DNA of 5,008 bases from Deltaproteobacteria bacterium RBG_16_44_11 (GCA_001797845.1 MGQN01000001.1:11191-16198); one strand, 5' to 3'. Counted from the first letter of the stretch, positions 1-5,008 are shown. The notes: generated from the letters alone by a model not told the origin. Numbers and translations: made by a program.

Positions 1-33
1 ATTTCCGGTTGATTTTTTATGCATAATTCTTTC

Positions 34-62
34 TTCTCAATCTTAATTAAATAGAGTAAAAT
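34..62 (+). promoter_or_regulatory. possible sigma70-type promoter for gene 1
   Basis: TTCTCA (34-39, 4 of 6 matches to TTGACA) and TAAAAT (57-62, 5 of 6 matches to TATAAT) are separated by exactly 17 bases. Transcription would start near 69-70, giving a leader of about 27 bases before the ATG at 97. The region is AT-rich, so a chance match is quite possible; no operator-like repeat is seen around it. Confidence 0.3.
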
Positions 63-88
63 TGAGTCGAAACTTTGGAAATACCAAC

Positions 89-95
89 AAGGAGG
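89..95 (+). promoter_or_regulatory. strong Shine-Dalgarno sequence almost touching the ATG of gene 1
   Basis: AAGGAGG matches the anti-Shine-Dalgarno well, but only one base (c96) separates it from ATG 97. Normal spacing is about 5-9 bases. There is no ATG, GTG or TTG in frame between the upstream stop at 52-54 and 97. The next in-frame GTG (residue 15) lies inside the conserved cyclase strand, so it would damage the fold. ATG 97 is kept, but initiation may be inefficient, or it may use a non-standard codon such as ATA 103, which sits at the usual distance. Confidence 0.5.
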
Positions 96-96
96 C

Positions 97-984
97 ATGG
101 ATATAGCGGATTCAACGCGGACACTTAGTTACTATGCAGTGGCTTTCATAGATCTACTCGGGCAACAAGAGCTTCTCCGGAATCTCCGTTCGCTACCAAA
201 TTTAGAAGATTCCAAAGAAATAGAATTAACAAAAGAACATTTAAAAAACACGTACGGTGCTGTTAGAGGAATGAGGAAGTATTTTATGGATTCTTTTGCG
301 GCATATACTAAAAAATCAATAGACTTAAGTAAGTTGACACCACAACAGAGAAAAGAGTTCAACACACTTACTAACAATCCGATAAAATTCCAAACCTTTT
401 CTGATTCGATTATCATATTTATGTCACTCCAAACCGATACAGTAAAACTACCAGTAAGAGGTATCTTCGGTATTCTGGGTGCTGCTGCAATAACTTCTAT
501 ATGTTGTTTGGCGTTAGGTCATCCTATCAGGGGCGGCATTGATATCGGTCTTGGTATGGATATTGCCAAAAATGATTTTTATGGTCCAGCTCTTTCCAGG
601 GCATATTCGCTTGAATCAAAAATTGCAAATTATCCAAGAATCATCGTTGGAGATGAACTTATTACATATTTAAAAATTACAAGAGACCAAGAACCAATAG
701 ATGTTGTTGCCATGGCAGCAAAGAAGGTTGCTGAAATGTGTCTTGAATGTATATGCTTAGATGAAGATGGACATCCATTTGTAGACTTTCTTGGAGAACA
801 CTATCGCAGAACGTATGGTAACGTAGTAGATGCTTCTGTAATACAGAAGGCATATAACAATGTTTTGAATTTTTTGGAAAAATACCAGAAAGAAAAGAAT
901 AGCAAGCTGGCTTCTCGCTACACATTGCTTAAGAATTACTTTGAAGATCGTTTACCTCTTTGGGAGGATCTTTTTAAGACTTAA
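97..984 (+). CDS. class III nucleotide cyclase-like protein, candidate Pycsar cyclase (PycC-like)
   Basis: The 295-residue protein shows the order of motifs of a class III adenylate/guanylate cyclase domain. AFIDLLG (16-22) gives a first metal-type Asp, D19. FQTFSDSIIIF carries a second, D103. A hydrophobic helix (about 121-141) is followed by GHPIRGGIDIG (141-151), then YGPALSRAYSLE (162-173) and A..YPRI (177-182). In known cyclases the two Asp residues hold the metal ions that drive cyclisation of an NTP. This compact, single-domain form without receptor or transmembrane parts resembles the PycC cyclases, which make cCMP or cUMP during phage infection and activate a neighbouring effector. 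The hydrophobic stretch matches the core helix of the fold and is not read as a membrane segment. A long insert (about 35-95) lies between the metal Asp motifs. The product nucleotide cannot be told from sequence. Gene 2 starts 101 bases downstream and is the obvious partner. The stop codon lies inside a possible attC R'' box. Confidence 0.62.
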   Translation: MDIADSTRTLSYYAVAFIDLLGQQELLRNLRSLPNLEDSKEIELTKEHLKNTYGAVRGMRKYFMDSFAAYTKKSIDLSKLTPQQRKEFNTLTNNPIKFQTFSDSIIIFMSLQTDTVKLPVRGIFGILGAAAITSICCLALGHPIRGGIDIGLGMDIAKNDFYGPALSRAYSLESKIANYPRIIVGDELITYLKITRDQEPIDVVAMAAKKVAEMCLECICLDEDGHPFVDFLGEHYRRTYGNVVDASVIQKAYNNVLNFLEKYQKEKNSKLASRYTLLKNYFEDRLPLWEDLFKT

Positions 985-1053
985 CAGCAGTACAAACTGA
1001 AAGTAACGATCCGTGTTTACAGATTTATACAGTCTTAATAAACATTGTTATGT
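979..1053 (+). repeat. possible degenerate attC-like recombination site after gene 1
   Basis: ACTTAAC (979-985) fits the integron R'' consensus RYYYAAC exactly and overlaps the stop codon. GTTATGT (1047-1053) fits GTTRRRY at six of seven positions. The outer boxes pair at six of seven positions. Inside them TACAAACTG (991-999) can pair imperfectly with CAGTCTTAATA (1030-1040), with two extra bases on the 3' side, as extrahelical bases are placed in attC sites. The length of 75 bases is within the known attC range. The stem is weak and AT-rich, so this is less certain than the site after gene 2. Confidence 0.33.
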
Positions 1054-1941
1054 CCCTGAAGTCCCAAAAATGGAAAGGATAATATATGTATGCATATGAT
1101 TTTAGACCTAAAAGAAAAGGCATAGATCATAGTTTAATATTTGTCGCAATGCCATTTGATGACAAGTATAGCAACATCTATGATGACCTTATAGACCCAG
1201 CAACTACTAAAGCAAACAAGATGTTAGGCTATTCAGGCAGCTTATCTTTACGTCCTTTTAGAACTAAAGATGATATTAGAACTACATCAGGTTGGATAAA
1301 CGTATTAGAACACCTATCTACTGCTCAAATTGTTATAGGTGTTTTAACAGGCAATAATAAAAATGTATTTTATGAGTTAGGTATAGCTCATGCGACACAG
1401 CAAATTGCCAGACAAATTCTAATTGCCAATAAAGGATATAAACCAAGTTTTGACACTAAAGATTTAATATATTTAGATTACGATAAAAAGAATATTGCAG
1501 AATCAATAGAACCTCTTGCTCATAAAATTACAATCGCAATTAAGACTTATGATTTAGAAAAAGAAAATGTAGTAAGAAAAGCAATGGGGTCTGTAGGGAT
1601 GTCGGGTTTTACTGCAATAATGAAGTGGGGTGATATGCCACATTTTGCAGTTCACACTGCAGATTTAACAGGTAATGACCCACTCCGAAATGGATTAGAT
1701 ATTCTTTGCCAGCTAGAATTGCTTTATTTAAATACTAAATCTATACTAAAAAATAATGGTCCTAATATTAGTTTTTCTTATTACTGGACAGGTATCGGAA
1801 ACGATGTATTGAAATTGCTTAAATTTATTACCGAAGAGAAGCTTCTGCAAAGGAGAAATGATCTACCTGCTCATATAAATTATTAAACATAACAATCGCA
1901 TCCACGTGGACGCTCGTTCCTCATGTCGGTGATGCGTCACG
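1048..1941 (+). mobile_element. candidate integron gene cassette carrying gene 2
   Basis: The segment has the plan of an integron cassette. It starts with TTATGT after the G of a GTTRRRY-like box, opens its reading frame 38 bases later, stops directly before an inverse core box ACATAAC, and ends with a 61-base attC-like site. In real cassettes the first bases of the cassette are complementary to its own R'' box. Here that holds perfectly over ten bases, ATTGTTATGT at 1044-1053 against ACATAACAAT at 1887-1896, about 830 bases apart and each at the predicted position. The cassette would be 894 bp. No integrase gene or attI site is in the window. Confidence 0.48.
1086..1886 (+). CDS. TIR-like / nucleoside deoxyribosyltransferase-like putative effector
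   Basis: This 266-residue protein opens with SLIFVAMPFDD (16-26) and continues with GWINVLEHLSTAQIVIG (69-85) and NNKNVFYELGIAHA (90-103). This is the signature of the TIR/nucleoside 2-deoxyribosyltransferase-like fold, where the Glu of YELG (E97) is the catalytic type residue that attacks an N-glycosidic bond. Such domains serve as effectors in several nucleotide-signalling defence systems, cleaving NAD or nucleotides to kill or arrest the infected cell. The usual Asp of the VIADLTG motif is Gly here (G85). The C-terminal half (about 165-266) has no recognised cyclic-nucleotide-binding motif; its end (YYWTGIGNDVLKLL, 232-245) resembles the wing and last helix of a winged helix. The start has a good AAAGGA site six bases upstream. 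The gene is strongly AT-rich and sits in a cassette-like segment just after the cyclase, which suggests, but does not prove, that it is the effector of that cyclase. Confidence 0.6.
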   Translation: MYAYDFRPKRKGIDHSLIFVAMPFDDKYSNIYDDLIDPATTKANKMLGYSGSLSLRPFRTKDDIRTTSGWINVLEHLSTAQIVIGVLTGNNKNVFYELGIAHATQQIARQILIANKGYKPSFDTKDLIYLDYDKKNIAESIEPLAHKITIAIKTYDLEKENVVRKAMGSVGMSGFTAIMKWGDMPHFAVHTADLTGNDPLRNGLDILCQLELLYLNTKSILKNNGPNISFSYYWTGIGNDVLKLLKFITEEKLLQRRNDLPAHINY

Positions 1942-1947
1942 TTGCAC
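1887..1947 (+). repeat. candidate integron attC site (59-base-element type) after gene 2
   Basis: R'' is ACATAAC (1887-1893), directly after the stop codon, and R' is GTTGCAC (1941-1947, six of seven to GTTRRRY). Inside them CGCATC (1897-1902) pairs perfectly with GATGCG (1931-1936), and ACGTG (1904-1908) pairs with CATGT (1922-1926) with one G-T wobble. The 3' arm is longer by a few unpaired bases, and an unpaired spacer (AAT against TCAC) lies between the outer and inner boxes. A 13-base loop closes the structure. This R-spacer-L-loop-L-spacer-R order, the asymmetry and the 61-base length are those of classic attC sites. The site is locally GC-richer than its flanks. Confidence 0.52.
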
Positions 1948-2113
1948 CTTTCAAATGGTAATTCTCATTTCTGACAATTGCCCGCGACTGAAACTTAGTA
2001 GGTGTTATAAACAAGAACTTCTTCCTATAGCCTACACTTGATGAAATTTGGAAAATGTGCAAGGTTGCAAATAATAATCACCGTATTCTGAAATAGAAAT
2101 AGGTAAAAAGAAT
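1948..2113. other. intergenic region before gene 3, no gene seen
   Basis: No credible reading frame is present. It contains an imperfect hairpin: GTAGG (1998-2002) with CCTAC (2031-2035), and TATA (2006-2009) with TATA (2026-2029), around a 16-base loop with no T-run behind it. GTGCAAG next to GTTGCAA (2057-2070) echoes the GTTGCAC core box at 1941. The leader is long for a cassette gene, which may mean that gene 3 carries its own promoter or that a short cassette has decayed here. Confidence 0.4.
2048..2075 (+). promoter_or_regulatory. weak promoter candidate for gene 3
   Basis: TTGGAA (2048-2053, 4 of 6 to TTGACA) and AATAAT (2070-2075, 5 of 6 to TATAAT) are separated by 16 bases and lie about 40 bases before the start of gene 3. 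The local AT-richness makes chance matches common, so this is only a candidate. Confidence 0.22.
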
Positions 2114-3103
2114 ATGGATATAAGGTATCAAGTATTTGTTAGCTCGACATATGAAGACTTAATTAAAGAGCGTCTTGAGGTTATGCAAGCTCTTTTAGAA
2201 TTGGACTGTATTCCTTGCGGAATGGAATATTTTCCTGCTGCAAACGAAGATACGTGGACATTCATAAAAAATCTTATTGATGTTTGCGATTACTACGTTG
2301 TTATTATCGGCGGTAAATATGGGTCAGAGGATACAGAGGGAAAAAGTTATACTCGAAAAGAATATGAATATGCACTATCTAAAGGAATACCTACGATTGG
2401 ATTTATTCGGCGTGATTTAAGTTCATTACCATCAGAAAAAAAAGAAAAAGAACCTGGGAAGATACAAAAATTAGATGAATTTATTGCATTAGTAAAAAGT
2501 AAATTGTGTAAGGACTGGAGTGACGCTAGCGAATTAGGTGGTTATGTAAGCAGAAGCTTAACCCAACTATTTAAAAACACCCCAAGAACTGGCTGGATAA
2601 GAGCAGATAGAGCTTCTAACGAAGATACTCTAAATGAAATAAACATATTAAGGAAAGAAAAAGAAAAACTAGAAGCTTTATTGCAAGATTACGAAGGCAA
2701 AACAAAATACGAGATTAAGAATTTAGCATCACTCAATGAAGAATATAACGTGACGGGAACATATTACGGCCAATATGGCATTAAAAAGCCATGGTCAAAA
2801 AAATTATCTTGGGGAACTATTTTCGAAATTATTGCTCCATTTATGCTAGAGAAACAAATGAACGAAGATGGCGTTCATAAAATATTTACAGAGACACTCA
2901 TCAACCGGTCTGGATTGTTGGATGAGCAAGTATTACAAACTATCAAAATTCAACTTGTGGCATTAGTGCTCATTAAGGTTGAATATTTACCCACTATAGC
3001 AAAAGGGGGTATAGCATTGTTTTGGTCGTTGACTCCAAAGGGAGAAGCTTTGATGTTTGAAAAAAGAACAATAAAAGCAAAAACTCCAATAGTCAAAGGG
3101 TAG
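2114..3103 (+). CDS. DUF4062 domain protein with coiled coil and C-terminal winged-helix-like domain
   Basis: The first ~100 of 329 residues match the DUF4062 family closely: YQVFVSSTYEDLIKER (5-20), CGMEYFPAANEDTW (35-48), DYYVVIIGGKYGS (59-71), and SYTRKEYEYA (78-87). This domain is regarded as TIR-related and is found at the N-terminus of many predicted defence and conflict proteins; its biochemical activity is not established to my knowledge. A charged coiled coil follows (about 170-194). Residues ~232-320 look like a winged helix, ending in FWSLTPKGEALM (303-314), as in other DUF4062 proteins that end in such a domain. No signal peptide or membrane segment is seen, so the protein is expected in the cytoplasm. 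The ribosome binding site is weak (AGGT at 2101-2104, nine bases before the ATG). The gene lies on the same strand as genes 1 and 2 but 227 bases after gene 2, so it may be a third component or an independent system. Confidence 0.7.
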   Translation: MDIRYQVFVSSTYEDLIKERLEVMQALLELDCIPCGMEYFPAANEDTWTFIKNLIDVCDYYVVIIGGKYGSEDTEGKSYTRKEYEYALSKGIPTIGFIRRDLSSLPSEKKEKEPGKIQKLDEFIALVKSKLCKDWSDASELGGYVSRSLTQLFKNTPRTGWIRADRASNEDTLNEINILRKEKEKLEALLQDYEGKTKYEIKNLASLNEEYNVTGTYYGQYGIKKPWSKKLSWGTIFEIIAPFMLEKQMNEDGVHKIFTETLINRSGLLDEQVLQTIKIQLVALVLIKVEYLPTIAKGGIALFWSLTPKGEALMFEKRTIKAKTPIVKG

Positions 3104-3285
3104 AGCTCTCTTTGCGTAGTTTATCGCATGCTGGTCGTTTCAATCTTTCAATCTAATATCAATAATTCCTAAGAAATGCCAACCTCATACTTTGTAGGTG
3201 AAGGCAATAATCGAGACGAGACTTAATTTGACAGTGTTTTGAAAGTCAAATATTGTTCAGGACAATTAGCATGTAGTATGCGATT
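3104..3285. other. convergent intergenic region, boundary between accessory block and fusA block
   Basis: No gene is seen. Gene 3 ends at its left side and the minus-strand ATPase gene ends at its right. It holds a 7-bp perfect hairpin stem, ATTTGAC (3226-3232) with GTCAAAT (3245-3251) around 12 bases, and a small ATTGT/ACAAT hairpin (3252-3266). Neither is followed by a run of T on either strand, so a standard intrinsic terminator is not shown. ATCGCAT (3123-3129) and ATGCGAT (3278-3284) form an inverted pair near the two ends of the gap. No clear RYYYAAC/GTTRRRY attC pair was found for gene 3. Confidence 0.4.
3226..3251. terminator. weak bidirectional hairpin, possible transcription end
   Basis: ATTTGAC and GTCAAAT form a perfect 7-bp stem with a 12-base loop, midway between two converging genes, where a shared terminator would be expected. 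The stem is AT-rich and no T-run follows on either strand, so it does not meet the usual Rho-independent pattern and could be incidental. Confidence 0.2.
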
Positions 3286-4056
3286 TTATTTGCGGTCTTT
3301 GATCAGCATCGTCGCTGGATCCAGAAGCAACAATTTCTTTGCGGAATCAGTTGATTTGCCCTTAAGAGCCTTTATATATACTTCATCGTTTTGTGCCGCC
3401 AGTTGAACAATGGCTTCGAATAAATCGGCCACATGTAAAAAAGACATGGGCAATTCGTTTTCCGCCGGAGGTTCGTGGCGATGAGCATGGACGGTAAACC
3501 AGATTCGTATCGAATACTTTTTGGCCAGTTCCTTTAAATGCAAAAGTGGTCCTCGGCCGGATTCATCAAATTTTAATCCGTCAATAATAAGAGTATGCGG
3601 CTTAAAAATATTTTGCTCCATTAATTCAGTTAAACGTTCTTCCAACTTCGGCACGCTGAAGCTTTCCACTTTAAAGATCATGATAAATCTATGCGGCTGA
3701 ATTTTTTCCCAATAATCTTTTATTTCAGCGGCATTAAAAGCCTGCGCGATATTTTGAAACAGCTCATGATACCAAACATCTACTTTGCTGACCGCGTCAT
3801 GCAAGCTGATGTGTAATACATTTTTTTCCCTGAGCATTGTGTTTAAAGCCATTTGAACAAGCAACGCTGTTTTCCCGACCCCCGCGTGCGCCATGACTGC
3901 GCCGAATCCTCCGTCCGGCAGGATATCTTCATTATCGTAACCAAGATTCATTAACGGATTACGATAGGTAATTTCTTTTTTCAGCATGATAATATCCTCA
4001 TAAGTTAAATGGATGATATTTTCTTCACGTTTCAACGCACTGGTATTTTTCGACAT
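3286..4056 (-). CDS. RecA/KaiC-superfamily P-loop ATPase of unknown role
   Basis: The 256-residue protein has a P-loop, AHAGVGKT (56-63), in which the first Gly of GxxxxGKT is replaced by Ala. A Walker B strand, HTLIIDGLKF (154-163), ends in D159. The strand IRIWFTVHAHR (183-193) sits where RecA/KaiC-type ATPases carry a sensor after Walker B. It is close to a single RecA-fold domain, far shorter than two-domain KaiC or RadA, and lacks a zinc finger or Lon-like tail. The cellular role is unknown. The start is uncertain. ATG 4056 lies only six bases after the fusA stop with a weak AAAG upstream. ATG 3987 (residue 24, MLKKEITYRNP) has a good GAGG eight bases before it. The 23 extra residues read like ordinary protein, so the longer form is kept. 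Tight spacing implies cotranscription, possibly translational coupling, with fusA. Confidence 0.6.
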   Translation of the reverse strand: MSKNTSALKREENIIHLTYEDIIMLKKEITYRNPLMNLGYDNEDILPDGGFGAVMAHAGVGKTALLVQMALNTMLREKNVLHISLHDAVSKVDVWYHELFQNIAQAFNAAEIKDYWEKIQPHRFIMIFKVESFSVPKLEERLTELMEQNIFKPHTLIIDGLKFDESGRGPLLHLKELAKKYSIRIWFTVHAHRHEPPAENELPMSFLHVADLFEAIVQLAAQNDEVYIKALKGKSTDSAKKLLLLDPATMLIKDRK

Positions 4057-4062
4057 CTTTAA

Positions 4063-5008
4063 TTACGCCGCTGATTTCTTATTCTGAGCGACATCCAGTG
4101 CTATTTTTTCAGCAATCGACTGCGGCACCTGCTTGTAAAGAGCGAATTCCATCGTGAACTGAGCTTTGCCCTGCGTGGAGGATCGAAGAACTGTCGAAAA
4201 TCCAAACATCTCGGCCAGCGGCACCTGCGCTTCAATTACGCACATGGCACCTTCATCCTGAGAGCCGATAATCATTCCGCGGCGCTGATTTAACAATCCC
4301 ATTACCGGACCCTGAAATTCCGGCGGCGTTTCCACTACTACTTTCATTATCGGTTCATGAATTACGGGTTTCGCTCGCAGATACGCCTCTCGAAAAGCGC
4401 CGCGCGCCGCCGCCTGAAAAGCCATATCCGAAGAATCCACCGCGTGCGAAGCGCCGTCATTAATGACAACTTTCACGCCCGTAATCGGAAATTCCAGTTT
4501 CGGCCCTTTGGCCATGCTCTGTTTAAATCCCTTTTCACAAGCGGGAATATATTGCGTCGGAATGGCGCCGCCGTGGATTTCATTTTCAAAAACAAACTCG
4601 GCATCGCTGATCGGCTCAAGATAACCGGCAATACGCCCAAATTGCCCGGCGCCGCCGGTTTGCTTTCTATGGGTGTAATTGAAATCGGCTCGCTGCGTTA
4701 TCGTCTCGCGGTAAGCGACGCGGGGATTTCCCGTGGTCACATCCGCGTTATATTCCCGTCTCATCCTTTCCACGTAAATATCCAGATGAAGTTCGCCCAT
4801 GCCTTCGATTATTGTTTCGCTGGTTTCCGGATCGACAAAAGTTTTAAATGTCGGGTCTTCCTTGGAAAATCTATTTAGCGCCTTGGCCATCGCCATTTGC
4901 GATTTGTTATCTTTAGGCATAATAGCCAGAGAAATAACCGGTTTGGGCACATACATGGATGTCATGGTAAGATTAATCCCCGGGGAAACAAAAGTATCGC
5001 CGGAAGAG
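4063..5008 (-). CDS. fusA: elongation factor G, C-terminal part (5' end beyond the window)
   Basis: The frame is open to the right edge: the bases before the first internal Met still read SSGDTFVSPGINLT, so the visible 314 residues are the C-terminal part of a protein normally near 700 residues; the GTPase domain and domain II are missing. Domain III begins near PVISLAIMPKD and contains the hallmark EGMGELHLDIYVERM. Domain IV includes GGAGQFGRIAGY and the tip loop INDGASHAVDSSDMAF, whose His (codon 4444-4446) corresponds to the His that helps couple translocation to the decoding centre. Domain V holds NQRRGMIIGS and PLAEMFGFSTVLRSSTQGKAQFTMEF. EF-G uses GTP to move tRNA and mRNA through the ribosome and to split ribosomes with RRF. 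Motif wording resembles the spdEFG1 lineage, so this may be one of two EF-G copies in the genome. The gene is clearly GC-richer than the left block. It appears intact at its 3' end. Confidence 0.95.
   Translation of the reverse strand, partial: SSGDTFVSPGINLTMTSMYVPKPVISLAIMPKDNKSQMAMAKALNRFSKEDPTFKTFVDPETSETIIEGMGELHLDIYVERMRREYNADVTTGNPRVAYRETITQRADFNYTHRKQTGGAGQFGRIAGYLEPISDAEFVFENEIHGGAIPTQYIPACEKGFKQSMAKGPKLEFPITGVKVVINDGASHAVDSSDMAFQAAARGAFREAYLRAKPVIHEPIMKVVVETPPEFQGPVMGLLNQRRGMIIGSQDEGAMCVIEAQVPLAEMFGFSTVLRSSTQGKAQFTMEFALYKQVPQSIAEKIALDVAQNKKSAA

Noticed and set aside
457..519. Transmembrane helix in gene 1.
   Set aside because: The hydrophobic stretch sits exactly between the second metal Asp and the RGGIDIG strand, where class III cyclases have a buried helix; there is no flanking charge pattern for a membrane anchor.
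132..925. Two minus-strand frames (132-416 and 677-925) opposite gene 1.
   Set aside because: They are antisense to conserved cyclase motifs, low in complexity, and lack start signals.
1070..1099. A 9-codon frame (MERIIYVCI) overlapping the start of gene 2, possible translational coupling.
   Set aside because: It is very short, has no upstream Shine-Dalgarno, and the AAAGGA inside it serves the ATG at 1086 at proper spacing.
2041..2091. A 16-codon reading frame (starting MKFGKC) just before gene 3, possible leader peptide.
   Set aside because: There is no ribosome binding site before it, no attenuator hairpin after it, and the composition is that of the AT-rich spacer.
3095..3113. AGAGCTCT palindrome with AAAG/CTTT flanks at the end of gene 3 as an intrinsic terminator.
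   Set aside because: The perfect palindrome leaves almost no loop, the outer pairs are broken by mismatches, and no T-run follows beyond TTT.
3104..3285. Convergent gap as a CRISPR array, tRNA or riboswitch.
   Set aside because: No regularly spaced repeats, no cloverleaf pattern and no conserved aptamer motif were found; only short hairpins are present.
4357..4878. A long plus-strand frame across the fusA region.
   Set aside because: It lies wholly antisense to the unmistakable EF-G sequence and its protein is rich in Arg with no family likeness; it is a by-product of fusA codon use.

Overview
The window joins two kinds of DNA. The left 3.1 kb holds three plus-strand genes of accessory, probably anti-phage, character. 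The right 1.7 kb holds two minus-strand genes that look like stable chromosome: a RecA/KaiC-type ATPase and the 3' part of an elongation factor G gene that runs off the right edge. The two blocks converge on a 182-base gap. Base composition changes with them: the 60 bases from 1081 contain 14 G/C, while the 60 bases from 4561 inside fusA contain 30. The EF-G sequence resembles the spdEFG1-type lineage known from spirochaetes, planctomycetes and deltaproteobacteria. That is recognition from memory, so the organism is only placed as a bacterium, perhaps from one of those groups.

Left block. Gene 1 (97-984) has the layout of a class III nucleotide cyclase domain, close to the PycC cyclases of Pycsar defence: two metal-type aspartates in FIDLLG and FSDS, then RGGIDIG and YGPAL..AY.LE...A..PRI. 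Gene 2 (1086-1886) has a TIR/nucleoside-deoxyribosyltransferase-like domain (FVAMPF ... NVFYELGIAHA) and a C-terminal region that could be a winged helix. Gene 3 (2114-3103) is a DUF4062 protein (N-terminal FVSSTYEDL, coiled coil, C-terminal winged-helix-like domain). The inferred scheme is that gene 1 makes a cyclic nucleotide on infection, gene 2 is an NAD- or nucleotide-degrading effector, and gene 3 is a second effector/sensor or an independent system.

How the genes are packaged is the other point of interest. A perfect 10-base inverted repeat flanks gene 2 (1044-1053 and 1887-1896). The downstream copy begins a 61-base structure laid out like an integron attC site (1887-1947). A weaker attC-like structure follows gene 1 (979-1053). 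Gene 2 therefore looks like an integron gene cassette, and gene 1 may be another. No integrase gene is visible, and gene 3 has no recognisable attC after it, so the array may be sedentary or decayed, or may end here.

Right block. fusA and the ATPase gene are 6 bases apart on the minus strand and are probably cotranscribed.
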